From contig JAIQFL010000023.1 in NCBI GenBank assembly GCA_020073365.1, positions 1 to 52,392 on the forward strand: 52,392 nucleotides of DNA, written 5' to 3'. The notes under the pieces are model-generated. The model was not told the origin of the DNA and made no database searches. It worked only from the letters and a program-made list of their open reading frames with translations. Origin of the DNA: Terriglobia bacterium. Its GTDB lineage: Bacteria; Acidobacteriota; Terriglobia; Bryobacterales; Bryobacteraceae. Below are positions 9,080 through 16,528 of the stretch, piece after piece; the first letter of the stretch is position 1, and each line of letters starts with the position of its first letter. The position numbers and the translations under genes are program-made.

Positions 9080-9223
9080 CAGAGGACTCGGGAGATCGGG
9101 ATTCGGATGGCGATGGGGGCGGGCCCGCGGGACCTGCTGCTGTTGGTGGCGTCGGCAGCCAGTTACGTGCCGGCACAAAGGGCACTGCGGGTGGATCCGA
9201 TCCTGGCGTTGCGCGAGGAGTAG
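9080..9223 (+). pseudogene. ADOP/FtsX permease C-terminal remnant with internal deletion
   Basis: An open frame of 47 codons plus stop encodes QRTREIGIRMAMGAGPRDLL, then directly AASYVPAQRALRVDPILALR and EE. In intact ADOP permeases the REIGIRMALGA segment and the closing VPA-R-A-VDP-ALREE segment are separated by about 40-50 residues containing two membrane helices. Here they are nearly joined (only LLLVAS between). No start codon with a ribosome site and no upstream permease body exist, so this is the tail of a deleted permease gene. The intact ADOP at 1956-4649 is the nearest paralogue. Confidence 0.8.
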
Positions 9224-9282
9224 AAACCCGCTGAGGGAACCGACCTGCTGAGGGGCGAGCCGGCTTGGCTTACGATGTTGAT

Positions 9283-10398
9283 ATGCGAATTTCGCGGCGA
9301 GGGTTGCTGGGGGGATCGGGACTGGTATTGGCGGCGTGCGCGGTCCGAAGGAGTCCGGTGGCGGTTCTCGCGCCGGGCGCACGCCTGTCCCGAGTGAAGG
9401 TCTCGCCGGATCGCGTGATCCGGACCATCGCGGGGCTGAGGCCGTTCCGGCCTTCGGGGTTCGTGGTCCGCGGCGAAAAGCTGGGCGAGAAGACCGTGAT
9501 TCACAATTACGGCCACGGCGGCGCAGGCATTACGCTCTCCTGGGGGACGTCGCAACTGGCGGTGGAGGAGGGGGCGAAGGCGGAGGCCCGCGATTGCGCG
9601 GTGATCGGCTGCGGCGTGGTGGGACTCTCCACGGCGAGGCTGCTCCAGCAGCGCGGGTATAACCCGGTGATTTATGCTCGCGAGACACCGCCCTCCACTA
9701 CGTCGAATGTGGCGGGCGGGCTGTGGGATCCGGTTTCGGTGTACGACCGGCCAAGCGTGACACCGGAATTCCGCCGGCAGTTCGGGGAGGCAGCACGCTT
9801 TGCTTTCCGGCGATATCAATCGCTGACGGGGGACCTGTATGGCGTGCGGTGGCTGCCGCTCTACACGTTGTCCCGCGATGGCGCCGTGGCCGTGGCTCCG
9901 CCGGAGAGTCCGAATAGCGAGGTTCAGCCACTCTATCCCGAGCCGAAGCAGCTTTCGCCCGGCGAGCATCCCTTCAACGTGCCGTTTGCGCACCGCCGGT
10001 ATTCGATGCTGATCGAGCCGGCGATCTACTTGAATGCCCTGATGCGCGACTACCTGTTGAACGGAGGCCGCATCGCGATCCGCGAGTTTCAGTCGCGCGA
10101 AGAGTTGATGGGGCTTCGCGAGAACCTGCTGTTCAACTGCACGGGGCTGGGAGCGGGCAAGCTGTTCGGCGATGCGGAACTGACACCGATCAAGGGACAG
10201 TTGAGTTTCCTGCTGCCACAGCCGGAATTGGACTACATGACCGTGGGTCCCGGCGATATCTATATGTTCCCGCGGCGGGACGGGGTGCTGCTGGGCTGCA
10301 GCCACGAACGGGGGGTATGGAGCACCGAGCCCGACCCGGCCACCACGGAGAGGATTCTGCGGGAGAATGCGGCGCTGTTCGGGGGGATGCGGGGGTGA
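9283..10398 (+). CDS. D-amino-acid-oxidase-like FAD enzyme, Tat lipoprotein, apparent circular permutation
   Basis: A 371-aa protein. MRISRRGLLGGSG followed by LVLAAC gives a twin-arginine signal with a lipobox at Cys19, so it is probably a folded flavoprotein anchored to the outer face of the membrane. It has both DAAO signatures in swapped order. The segment GLRPFRP (51-57), with the substrate-carboxylate Arg, and VIHNYGHGGAGITLSWG (72-88) are normally C-terminal. Here they precede the FAD-binding motif AVIGCGVVGLSTA (106-118) and TTSNVAGGLWDP (139-150), normally at the N-terminus. The protein then ends in DIYMFPRRDGVLLGCSHERG and a short helix, the part that in ordinary DAAO leads into GLRPFRP. 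The expected reaction is oxidative deamination of a D-amino acid with H2O2 release. Start at the ATG directly before the Tat motif. Confidence 0.87.
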   Translation: MRISRRGLLGGSGLVLAACAVRRSPVAVLAPGARLSRVKVSPDRVIRTIAGLRPFRPSGFVVRGEKLGEKTVIHNYGHGGAGITLSWGTSQLAVEEGAKAEARDCAVIGCGVVGLSTARLLQQRGYNPVIYARETPPSTTSNVAGGLWDPVSVYDRPSVTPEFRRQFGEAARFAFRRYQSLTGDLYGVRWLPLYTLSRDGAVAVAPPESPNSEVQPLYPEPKQLSPGEHPFNVPFAHRRYSMLIEPAIYLNALMRDYLLNGGRIAIREFQSREELMGLRENLLFNCTGLGAGKLFGDAELTPIKGQLSFLLPQPELDYMTVGPGDIYMFPRRDGVLLGCSHERGVWSTEPDPATTERILRENAALFGGMRG

Positions 10399-10489
10399 GG
10401 GACGCGAGCGTTCTCTTCAGAGCCATGGAGGAACAGTCGTTCGCGAAAGGCGCGGATTCCAAACGAGTTGCGGGCCGCAGCGAATCGCC

Positions 10490-10640
10490 ATCGGCACTCG
10501 GGCGACAGCTTTCTATAAGAGCGATACGCGGATTCTCGATCAACGCGAGCGGGCTTCAACAGCCCTAATTCGTCGTAATATCGCAGCGTCTTGATTGTGA
10601 CCTGGGCCAGAGACGAAAGCTCGCCGATCTTCAGGCACAC
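10490..10640 (-). pseudogene. Truncated MerR-family regulator
   Basis: Minus-strand frame from a GTG at 10640: KIGELSSLAQVTIKTLRYYD, then ELGLLKPARVDRESAYRSY, the complete MerR winged-helix DNA-binding motif. After about 40 residues the frame loses all MerR resemblance, and no other frame continues it. The rest of the regulator and any effector domain are gone. GGAGG lies about ten bases before the GTG. The remainder of 10399-10853 shows nothing else recognisable. Confidence 0.7.
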
Positions 10641-10853
10641 CTCTGTAAAGCCTCCCGTGACCGGAGAGTCAAGATGATGTTGCGCGATGAACACCCCGAC
10701 GGAGGCCTGGGGATTCCAGTGAGTCGATTCTTAGATTGCCGGGGTGGTTCCACTGCAGGCGGATTGGCCGGGCGCCGGCGGATGCCGCGGAAGGCGGACG
10801 GCGGCGGCGGGAACAAGATCGGCCGGCGAGTGAGCTTGGGGGCCGTGGAACTT

Positions 10854-11642
10854 CTAGACGGATTTGCAACGCGCCGCGAGGAGGCCTGTGGCCGCAGCGA
10901 TGTCGATGTCCGCGATGAGCAACCCTTGCTGACCGTATGGCTGGTAGCTGAGCAGCGTCCCGTCGGGCCGCACCACCGCCGAAGTGGTCGGCGACCCGGC
11001 GCTTGCACAGTTTACCGTTGCGAAATAGCAGGTGTTCTCCGCGGCGCGGCACAAGGCTGCTTTCTCATGGAAAGAATTCGCAGGATCGGCGAAACTCGAG
11101 GGCACGTAACCACCGGGCGCGGCTTCGTGGAAATGAGGGTGGAACACGATGTGTGCGCCGCGGCGGACAGCCCAGCGGACCGTTTCCGGATAGCGCCAAC
11201 CCTCATGGCAGATCGCGACACCAAATGTCAGCGGACCGGTTTGGAAAATCCGCCTCTCGGAACCGGGCGAATAGATACCCTCCTCGGAGGGGTCGATTTG
11301 GACTTTGTCCTGGAAACCGGCGGGCGTTCCGTCTCGATTGATGACCAGCGCGGTGATTAACAGGGCGCCATCGATGACGCGTTCGGTACCGAGGACAACC
11401 GCGAGAGTTGCCTTCGCGGCGGCCGCTCGAATGGCGGACCAGGCGCGCTCGAGGAACGCAGGGTCGGGGGGCGGCACCGACTTCCCCATTCCTCGATAGC
11501 CAGGCGTGAAGCATTCCGGAAAACAGATGAGGCCGGCGCCCTCGATGGACGCTTGAGCGATGGCTTGTTCGGCCAGCGTGACGGACTCCTCGGGAGTCGC
11601 CGGGAACCGGATGTTGGCGAGTGCGATTCGAAACATGTGCAT
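10854..11642 (-). CDS. Nitrilase-superfamily carbon-nitrogen hydrolase
   Basis: A 262-aa cytosolic hydrolase that cleaves amide or nitrile C-N bonds. The Glu-Lys-Cys catalytic triad is clear: Glu43 in LICFPEC, Lys113 in GFQDKVQ and Cys145 in GVAICHEGWRYPE. The length and the CHEGWRYPE signature fit the amidase branches of the family rather than true nitrilases. The ATG at 11642 and a second ATG two codons later are both possible, and neither has a strong ribosome site. It is a single-gene unit, so the substrate cannot be inferred from context. Confidence 0.88.
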   Translation of the reverse strand: MHMFRIALANIRFPATPEESVTLAEQAIAQASIEGAGLICFPECFTPGYRGMGKSVPPPDPAFLERAWSAIRAAAAKATLAVVLGTERVIDGALLITALVINRDGTPAGFQDKVQIDPSEEGIYSPGSERRIFQTGPLTFGVAICHEGWRYPETVRWAVRRGAHIVFHPHFHEAAPGGYVPSSFADPANSFHEKAALCRAAENTCYFATVNCASAGSPTTSAVVRPDGTLLSYQPYGQQGLLIADIDIAAATGLLAARCKSV

Positions 11643-11700
11643 TTGGCAGTCCCAATTCTAGCTTCATTCTGGAACAGAACTCGCTGCCCTAACAGCCTGA

Positions 11701-11884
11701 GGATCGGGATGGGTCTGGACTTCGCGTTGGGCGGTGTTCACCCCGGACGGGCACTACAAAGTCGCGGGGAACCTGGGTGGGGTGTTCTGGCATGTCTGCG
11801 GGCTTTGCCGGTTCGAGCGGCGAGATCGATCCGTTCCTGCCACCGGGAACGTTGCGCGAATTGGCGGCGGACGAGGCGTTGTGA
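11701..11884 (+). pseudogene. Frameshifted C-terminus of a WD40-type protein
   Basis: One frame reads WTSRWAVFTPDGHYKVAGNL, then GGVFWHVCGLCRFE. After a one-base shift the adjacent frame reads GEIDPFLPPGTLRELAADEA and ends L-stop. The pattern TPDG-YK-GG-FW-V-LCRFEPGELDPFLP is the C-terminal tail found on bacterial WD40-repeat proteins, often fused to caspase-like or TIR domains. No upstream repeats remain here, so this is a degraded tail in which the frameshift separates FE from PGE/GEID. Confidence 0.65.
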
Positions 11885-11899
11885 CCACCGGTCCAGGCA

Positions 11900-12157
11900 T
11901 CAACCGGTTTTCCGCGCCTGAAGCCAGCGCCGCAAGGACTCCTGAGTCTCGCCGGATCTGCGGCCTGCCAGGAGGCTTTCCACGCTGATATCCTCGTCCA
12001 AGTCCGGCCAGTGGATTCCCACACCGCCGCCAATAAGACGCCAGTTCGCTCGCTCCGTGGGGGACCCGTGCGAGAGGCGGGGGAACCAGGCAAGGGGCAC
12101 GGTGATGGTCCTGCCATCCGCAAGATCGACGGCTAACGCCTCATCGCTGGTAGTCAC
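11900..12157 (-). CDS. DUF2442 domain protein
   Basis: A small protein of about 85 aa with the DUF2442 core: ALAVDLADGRTITVPLAWFP, RLSHGSPTERANWRL, GGGVGIHWPDLDEDISVESL and a closing RRSGETQESLRRWL. DUF2442 proteins are small, often next to DUF4160 or toxin-antitoxin-like genes, and may bind nucleic acid, but their role is not settled. The GTG at 12157 is my choice of start because family members begin close to this point. Upstream TTG codons and a GTG at 12271 are alternatives, and no clear ribosome site decides. No DUF4160 partner is visible. Confidence 0.75.
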   Translation of the reverse strand: MTTSDEALAVDLADGRTITVPLAWFPRLSHGSPTERANWRLIGGGVGIHWPDLDEDISVESLLAGRRSGETQESLRRWLQARKTG

Positions 12158-12324
12158 GCGCTGAGCAAGTAGTTCTCTGAGTTCAGTTCCCAACGTCTCC
12201 AATGTACATGGTCCCCGGGCGGGCACAGATAATGCCGGGGATGAAACGCGACGGGCTGCCCACGGGTTCACAAACTCAAACGGGTAAAAAAACCAACACA
12301 GGCAGGGATGCCGGTGTCACCGGG

Positions 12325-13578
12325 TTACCGGGGAATTCCCAACTCGCTGGACACCCGCTCCAGGGTGGCGATCAGGCGTTCGACGTGGGCCTCGGTATGG
12401 GCGGCAGTGCAGGAGATTCGCAGCAGGTTCTGCGCGGCTGCCGGGCGCAGCACGGGGTTGATGTAGATGCCTTCTTCGAGCAGTCGTTTGCACAGGCGGC
12501 AGAGGTCCATCTCCTCCTGGATCACTACCGGGACGATGGCGGTCTCGCCGGGCAGCACGTCGAAGCCACGGGCGCGCAACTCTTCGCGCAGGAGGCAGGC
12601 GACGTGCAGCAGATGCTGGCGGCGCTGCGGCTCCTTGCGCATGATCTCGAGCGCCGCGCCCACTGCTGCCACGGAAGCCGCCGGAAGACTGGCGGAAAAC
12701 ACGAAGGGCCGCGCGGTGTGTTTCAGGTAATCGACTACGGCGCGCTCGCCGGCGATAAAGCCGCCCACGGATGCCAGGGATTTGCTGAATGTGCCCATCA
12801 CGATATCCACGTCGTCCAGCACGCCCAGGTGTTCGGCCGCGCCGGCCCCGGTGGGGCCGAGGACGCCGATGCCGTGCGCTTCGTCCACGTAGATGCGAGC
12901 GCCGTAGGGCTTGGCGAGCTTTATGGTGCCCCGCAGGTCGGCGATATCGCCTTCCATGCTGAACACGCCTTCGGAGACGATCAGAATCTTGTCTTCCGGC
13001 GGGCAGTTCTCCAGGCAGCGTTCGAAGTGGTCGAGATCGTTGTGACGGAACCGCATGGTGCGGGCGGACGACCGCAGCGCGCCTTCCACCAGGCTGGCGT
13101 GCAGGTTGTGGTCGCAGATCATCACGTCGCCCTTCTCGGTGAGGGCCGAGAGGGCGGCGTAGTTCGCCTGGAAGCCAGTGCCGAAGATGATGGCCGCTTC
13201 CTTGTGGACGAACGCGGCGAGCTGGCTTTCGAGCTGGATATGCACATCCAGGGTTCCATTGAGCAGGCGCGACCCGCTGCATCCGCTCCCGTATTTCCGT
13301 ATGGCCTGGGCGGCGGCTTCCTTGACCTTGGGGTGCGTGATCAGGTCCAGATAATCGTTCGACCCGAACATCAGCACTTTGCGCTTTCCCATACGGACCT
13401 CTCCCGGTCCGCACCCATCGCGATCGCCAAAGACCTCGAAGTACATGTAGAGGCCGGCGGATTGCAGATCGCTCGGACGAGTGAAATTCCGGCATTTTTC
13501 GAAAATGTCGTTCGATCCGCTGCCCTTCTTTTTGTCGGTGGTGCCGCTAGTCGATACGCGCATGGTCCTCAGTTCCAT
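12325..13578 (-). CDS. Alpha-oxoamine synthase, serine palmitoyltransferase-like
   Basis: A 417-aa PLP enzyme that condenses an amino acid with an acyl thioester; here probably serine plus fatty acyl to 3-ketosphinganine. Visible features are NDIFEKCRNFTRPSDLQSAG near the N-terminus (a pattern of bacterial SPT rather than BioF or KBL), FGSNDYLDL (71-79), GSGCSGSRLLNGT (97-109), the cofactor-stacking His160, DEAHG (232-236) and the PLP Lys266 in GTFSKSLAS. It is the last gene of a five-gene operon whose other members supply acylation, reduction and phosphatase-like functions. The ATG at 13578 overlaps the preceding gene's end; an ATG five codons later is possible. Confidence 0.85.
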   Translation of the reverse strand: MELRTMRVSTSGTTDKKKGSGSNDIFEKCRNFTRPSDLQSAGLYMYFEVFGDRDGCGPGEVRMGKRKVLMFGSNDYLDLITHPKVKEAAAQAIRKYGSGCSGSRLLNGTLDVHIQLESQLAAFVHKEAAIIFGTGFQANYAALSALTEKGDVMICDHNLHASLVEGALRSSARTMRFRHNDLDHFERCLENCPPEDKILIVSEGVFSMEGDIADLRGTIKLAKPYGARIYVDEAHGIGVLGPTGAGAAEHLGVLDDVDIVMGTFSKSLASVGGFIAGERAVVDYLKHTARPFVFSASLPAASVAAVGAALEIMRKEPQRRQHLLHVACLLREELRARGFDVLPGETAIVPVVIQEEMDLCRLCKRLLEEGIYINPVLRPAAAQNLLRISCTAAHTEAHVERLIATLERVSSELGIPR

Positions 13579-14684
13579 TCATAGATTCGGTAGGTCTTGT
13601 ACCGTTTTGCCCCCATGACCTCGAGGGAACGATTCATCAAAACATTGTCTTCCAGTATCCAGGACATTTCGCAGTCGCCATATCCCAGCCTCTTGGCATT
13701 GCGGACCAAAGTCGCATAAAAAGCCGCCGCTAAGCCAGAGGTACGGTACTCCTCTACCACCCCCAGTGCAAGAACTCGTACACTTTTGACCAAACGTTGA
13801 TAATACAGGATTTTGAGCAGCCCCGTCGGCAACAGGTTTCCCCCTGCCGGCTTGAGGGCCTGGTTGATGTCGGGCAAAGCCAGCGCAAAACCCACTACGC
13901 GATCCCCCACTTCCCCGATCAGCACCAGCTCGGCTTTGAGAATCTGCTTCATTTCCTTGCCCATCAAGGCGAATTCCTCGCGGGACATGGGGATGTAGCC
14001 CCAGTTGCGGCTCCACGCCTTGGAGTACACCTCCCAGACGCGCTCCACCTCCGCGTGGAAGTCTTTCATGTTGATGGGACGTACCCGGACACCGCTGGTC
14101 GCTAACACGCGATCTGCGATGCGCTCGATCTTCGTCATCTCGATCTTGTGCGAATTGCTGAGGTAGGCGAACAGATCCTTGGCCTTGCGCAGGCCTACCT
14201 GGTCCATCAATACCGGATAGTACCGGGGATTGTAGGTCATCATGACCATGGGGCTCGAGTCGAAGCCATCGATCAGCATGCCGCATTCGTAGTTGGTTGA
14301 TGGACTCACAGGGCCGCGAATGAAACTGGCGCCACGGTCAACCACCCATTGGCGAGCCCGCGACAACAGGGCGCGAGCGACGGCCGCATCGTTCACACTT
14401 TCGTAAAACCCGAAGAAACCGGCGTTCTCTTCGTGGACCCGGTTATGCGCCTTGTCGATAATTGCTGCAACCCGACCTACCGCGCGACCGTCCTGGCGCG
14501 CCAGAAAGAATTCTACCTCTGCGTTAGCATAATACGGATGTTTGCCGCGGTCGAGCAATTCCTTGACGGCGATCCGCAGGGGAGGCACCCAATAGGGGTC
14601 GTCGCGGTATAGCCCGTAGGGCAGTTCCACGAATTCCTTCAGCGCTTTCTTGCCATCCACCGCGACGATTGCAACGCCTCCCAA
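13569..14684 (-). CDS. GNAT-like N-acyltransferase, candidate bacterial ceramide synthase
   Basis: A 371-aa protein of the large GNAT-fold family with YRDDPYWVPPLRIAVKELLD near the N-terminus, VEFFLARQDGRAVGRVAAII as an acyl-CoA-binding-type strand, FIRGPVSPSTNYECGMLIDG in the centre, and a second half with VLIGEVGDRVVGFALALPDI and LALGVVEEYRTSGLAAAFY. Proteins of this length and pattern sit next to SPT genes in several bacteria and, to my knowledge, include the ceramide synthase (bCerS) of Caulobacter. The likely role is N-acylation of the sphingoid base. The TTG start has GGGAGG eight bases upstream, inside the end of the PAP2 gene. Overlap with the SPT gene is ten bases. Confidence 0.8.
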   Translation of the reverse strand: MGGVAIVAVDGKKALKEFVELPYGLYRDDPYWVPPLRIAVKELLDRGKHPYYANAEVEFFLARQDGRAVGRVAAIIDKAHNRVHEENAGFFGFYESVNDAAVARALLSRARQWVVDRGASFIRGPVSPSTNYECGMLIDGFDSSPMVMMTYNPRYYPVLMDQVGLRKAKDLFAYLSNSHKIEMTKIERIADRVLATSGVRVRPINMKDFHAEVERVWEVYSKAWSRNWGYIPMSREEFALMGKEMKQILKAELVLIGEVGDRVVGFALALPDINQALKPAGGNLLPTGLLKILYYQRLVKSVRVLALGVVEEYRTSGLAAAFYATLVRNAKRLGYGDCEMSWILEDNVLMNRSLEVMGAKRYKTYRIYEWN

Positions 14685-14687
14685 TCG

Positions 14688-15578
14688 CTATGCCTCCCTC
14701 GACAATTTTCTGTACAGCGCGGGGGCGGACCAGATGAGTATGGCCGCCAGGAGAATCCCCGCCATCACGTCGACCGTATAGTGGTATCGAAGATAAACTG
14801 TAGCAAAAATGATGAGCGGAGTGTAGGTAAAATAGACTCGGAACAACCGCTTTGAGATCGCCCTGCTGGCCCACCACGCAATGATGGTGAGTTCCGTGTG
14901 GCCGCTGGGGAAACAGTCGTAATGCGCAGATTCCAGACGGTCCAGGGTGCTCTGCATGATCTGGAACAGCCACATGCCCTGCAACGGTACGTGCTGCAAG
15001 TTTCTCAAAAGGAAACGCGGCCCGCGGGCCGGGACGATCAGGTATCCCACGTAGGATGCCAGGTATCCCAGGGCGATTAAAAAAGCATAATATTGGAACT
15101 CTTCGGGACGGCGTTTTCTCCAGATCAAAAGCGGAATCAGTAGTACCGCTGGTACGAACAAGGTGTACACAATCTGGAGAAACTCGGTGAGGGCGGGCGT
15201 CTGGACACGTTCCAGCCAGACGGTTGGGTGGACGCTCCACAGGCGAAAATCCAGATCCGCGAGCCACTGATCGGCATCGGTCTGGCGGACGGCCGGGATG
15301 AGCAGCGCCATTTCTTTGTAACAGGAGGCTACGAAAGGCAGCGCGTACCAGTTCCGGAAAATCCAGGTGGTTCGATTGGGACGCTTCACTTCGAAGACCA
15401 CCAGCGCCACGCCGACGACGTGGGCGGCGAACAGCATTCCGGCGTCCTCGACTCTGCTCCACCACCCCAGGATCAGTATCGTGGTGAAGGCGAGATAGGT
15501 CAGGAGGATCTTATCTACAGCCCAAAATCGGGTGCCGGTGGGGGTAGCAGGGAAGGAGTTGCTCAGTAGTTCAGCCAA
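14688..15578 (-). CDS. PAP2-superfamily membrane protein, possible inositol-phosphorylceramide synthase type
   Basis: A 296-aa polytopic protein with about six or seven membrane helices. The PAP2 catalytic motifs are present: YDCFPSGHTELTI with the Ser-Gly-His of motif C2, and YLRYHYTVDVMAG with the His-Asp of motif C3. Helix AYLIVPARGPRFLL carries the C1 region. In this superfamily PAP2_3/AUR1-like members transfer phosphoinositol or related head groups to ceramide, while others are lipid phosphatases. The context favours a sphingolipid head-group step. The first codon is TTG, chosen because AAGGAGG lies four bases before it. This gives a 16-base overlap with the epimerase gene. ATG codons appear only well inside the membrane domain. 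Confidence 0.8.
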   Translation of the reverse strand: MAELLSNSFPATPTGTRFWAVDKILLTYLAFTTILILGWWSRVEDAGMLFAAHVVGVALVVFEVKRPNRTTWIFRNWYALPFVASCYKEMALLIPAVRQTDADQWLADLDFRLWSVHPTVWLERVQTPALTEFLQIVYTLFVPAVLLIPLLIWRKRRPEEFQYYAFLIALGYLASYVGYLIVPARGPRFLLRNLQHVPLQGMWLFQIMQSTLDRLESAHYDCFPSGHTELTIIAWWASRAISKRLFRVYFTYTPLIIFATVYLRYHYTVDVMAGILLAAILIWSAPALYRKLSREA

Positions 15579-16528
15579 CCGGCCTCCTTGTACCAGGCCA
15601 AAGTGCGGGCCAAGCCCACATCCAGTGGCGTCTTGGCTTGGAAGCCAAGCTCGGCGGCGGCGCGCCGGGTGTCGCAGGTCCACCAACGGCACTGCGCCTC
15701 CCTGATTTTCTCCCGCGAGACGATGCCCGGCTTGTGCGACAGGCGGGACCAGATCTCCGCGCCTAAACCCACGGCATAGGCCACTGGAACCGGCACGTGG
15801 AGCACGCGCGGCCGGCGGGCCATGAGACGAGCGGCGGCGGAGCTCAGCTCACTCCAGGAATTCGGCTTGGGATGCGCCAGGAAGTAGGAGCGGCCGGCGG
15901 CCTGGGGACAATCGGCGGCGGCGACCAACCCGTCGACCAGGTCGTCTACATAGATGGCGCTGAACCATCGCTCGCCGCCCGAGATCTCCAGGACCAGGCC
16001 TTGGGAGACGGATTTCAGCAACTGAAAAACGTCGGTGTCGCGAGGGCCGTATACCACGGGGGGCCGCACGATTACGGCCTCGGGCGCCAACTCACGAACC
16101 AGGCGCTCGGCTTCCAGCTTGGACTTCCCGTAGTGCGAGACCGGGTGGGGTTGCTCCTCTTCGCCCACCGGCGTGCCGTCGCGGCTGGGGCCGATGGCGG
16201 CCAGCGAGCTCACGTGCACCAGGCGGACGGCGCGACCGGCCAGGGCACGCGCCAGGATCCCGGTTGCGCGGGCATTACCGGCATAGTAATCGCTGGTCGT
16301 GAGGGCCTTGGTAACACCTGCGAGGTGAATCACCGTGGCGGCGCCGCGCAGGGCTTCCTCCAGGCCCTGGCCGCCGATGAGATCGCCAAAGGCAGGCTCC
16401 ACGCCTGGAGGGAGGCGGCGCGGCCGATTCGTGCGGCGTAAGAGGCACCGCACAGGCACCCTCGAGGCGGAGAGCCTTTCGAGGAGATGGCTGCCGATGA
16501 AGCCGGTGCCGCCGGTCACCAGAATCAT
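15563..16528 (-). CDS. NAD-dependent epimerase/reductase (SDR), candidate ceramide reductase
   Basis: A 321-aa extended short-chain dehydrogenase. TGGTGFIG (5-12) is the dinucleotide site, VSSLAAIG (107-113) supplies the catalytic Ser, and SHYGKSK (131-137) the Tyr133/Lys137 pair. The C-terminal half (SAIYVDDLVDGLVAAAD and beyond) is typical of 3-beta-HSD-like and dihydroflavonol-reductase-like enzymes. In Caulobacter an epimerase-family protein (CerR) reduces the keto group of the ceramide precursor, and this gene occupies the same context beside SPT and an acyltransferase. The start ATG shares one base with the TAA of the DUF3047 gene, so translation is coupled. Confidence 0.85.
   Translation of the reverse strand: MILVTGGTGFIGSHLLERLSASRVPVRCLLRRTNRPRRLPPGVEPAFGDLIGGQGLEEALRGAATVIHLAGVTKALTTSDYYAGNARATGILARALAGRAVRLVHVSSLAAIGPSRDGTPVGEEEQPHPVSHYGKSKLEAERLVRELAPEAVIVRPPVVYGPRDTDVFQLLKSVSQGLVLEISGGERWFSAIYVDDLVDGLVAAADCPQAAGRSYFLAHPKPNSWSELSSAAARLMARRPRVLHVPVPVAYAVGLGAEIWSRLSHKPGIVSREKIREAQCRWWTCDTRRAAAELGFQAKTPLDVGLARTLAWYKEAGWLNY

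Noticed and set aside
9283..10398. Sequencing or assembly error as cause of the swapped oxidase motifs
   Set aside because: The frame is uninterrupted, both halves are intact, and the Tat signal and stop bracket it cleanly, so a true rearrangement is more likely.
12202..13584. A 460-codon plus-strand frame across the SPT-like gene
   Set aside because: No domain or ribosome site; the minus strand encodes the PLP enzyme with all motifs.
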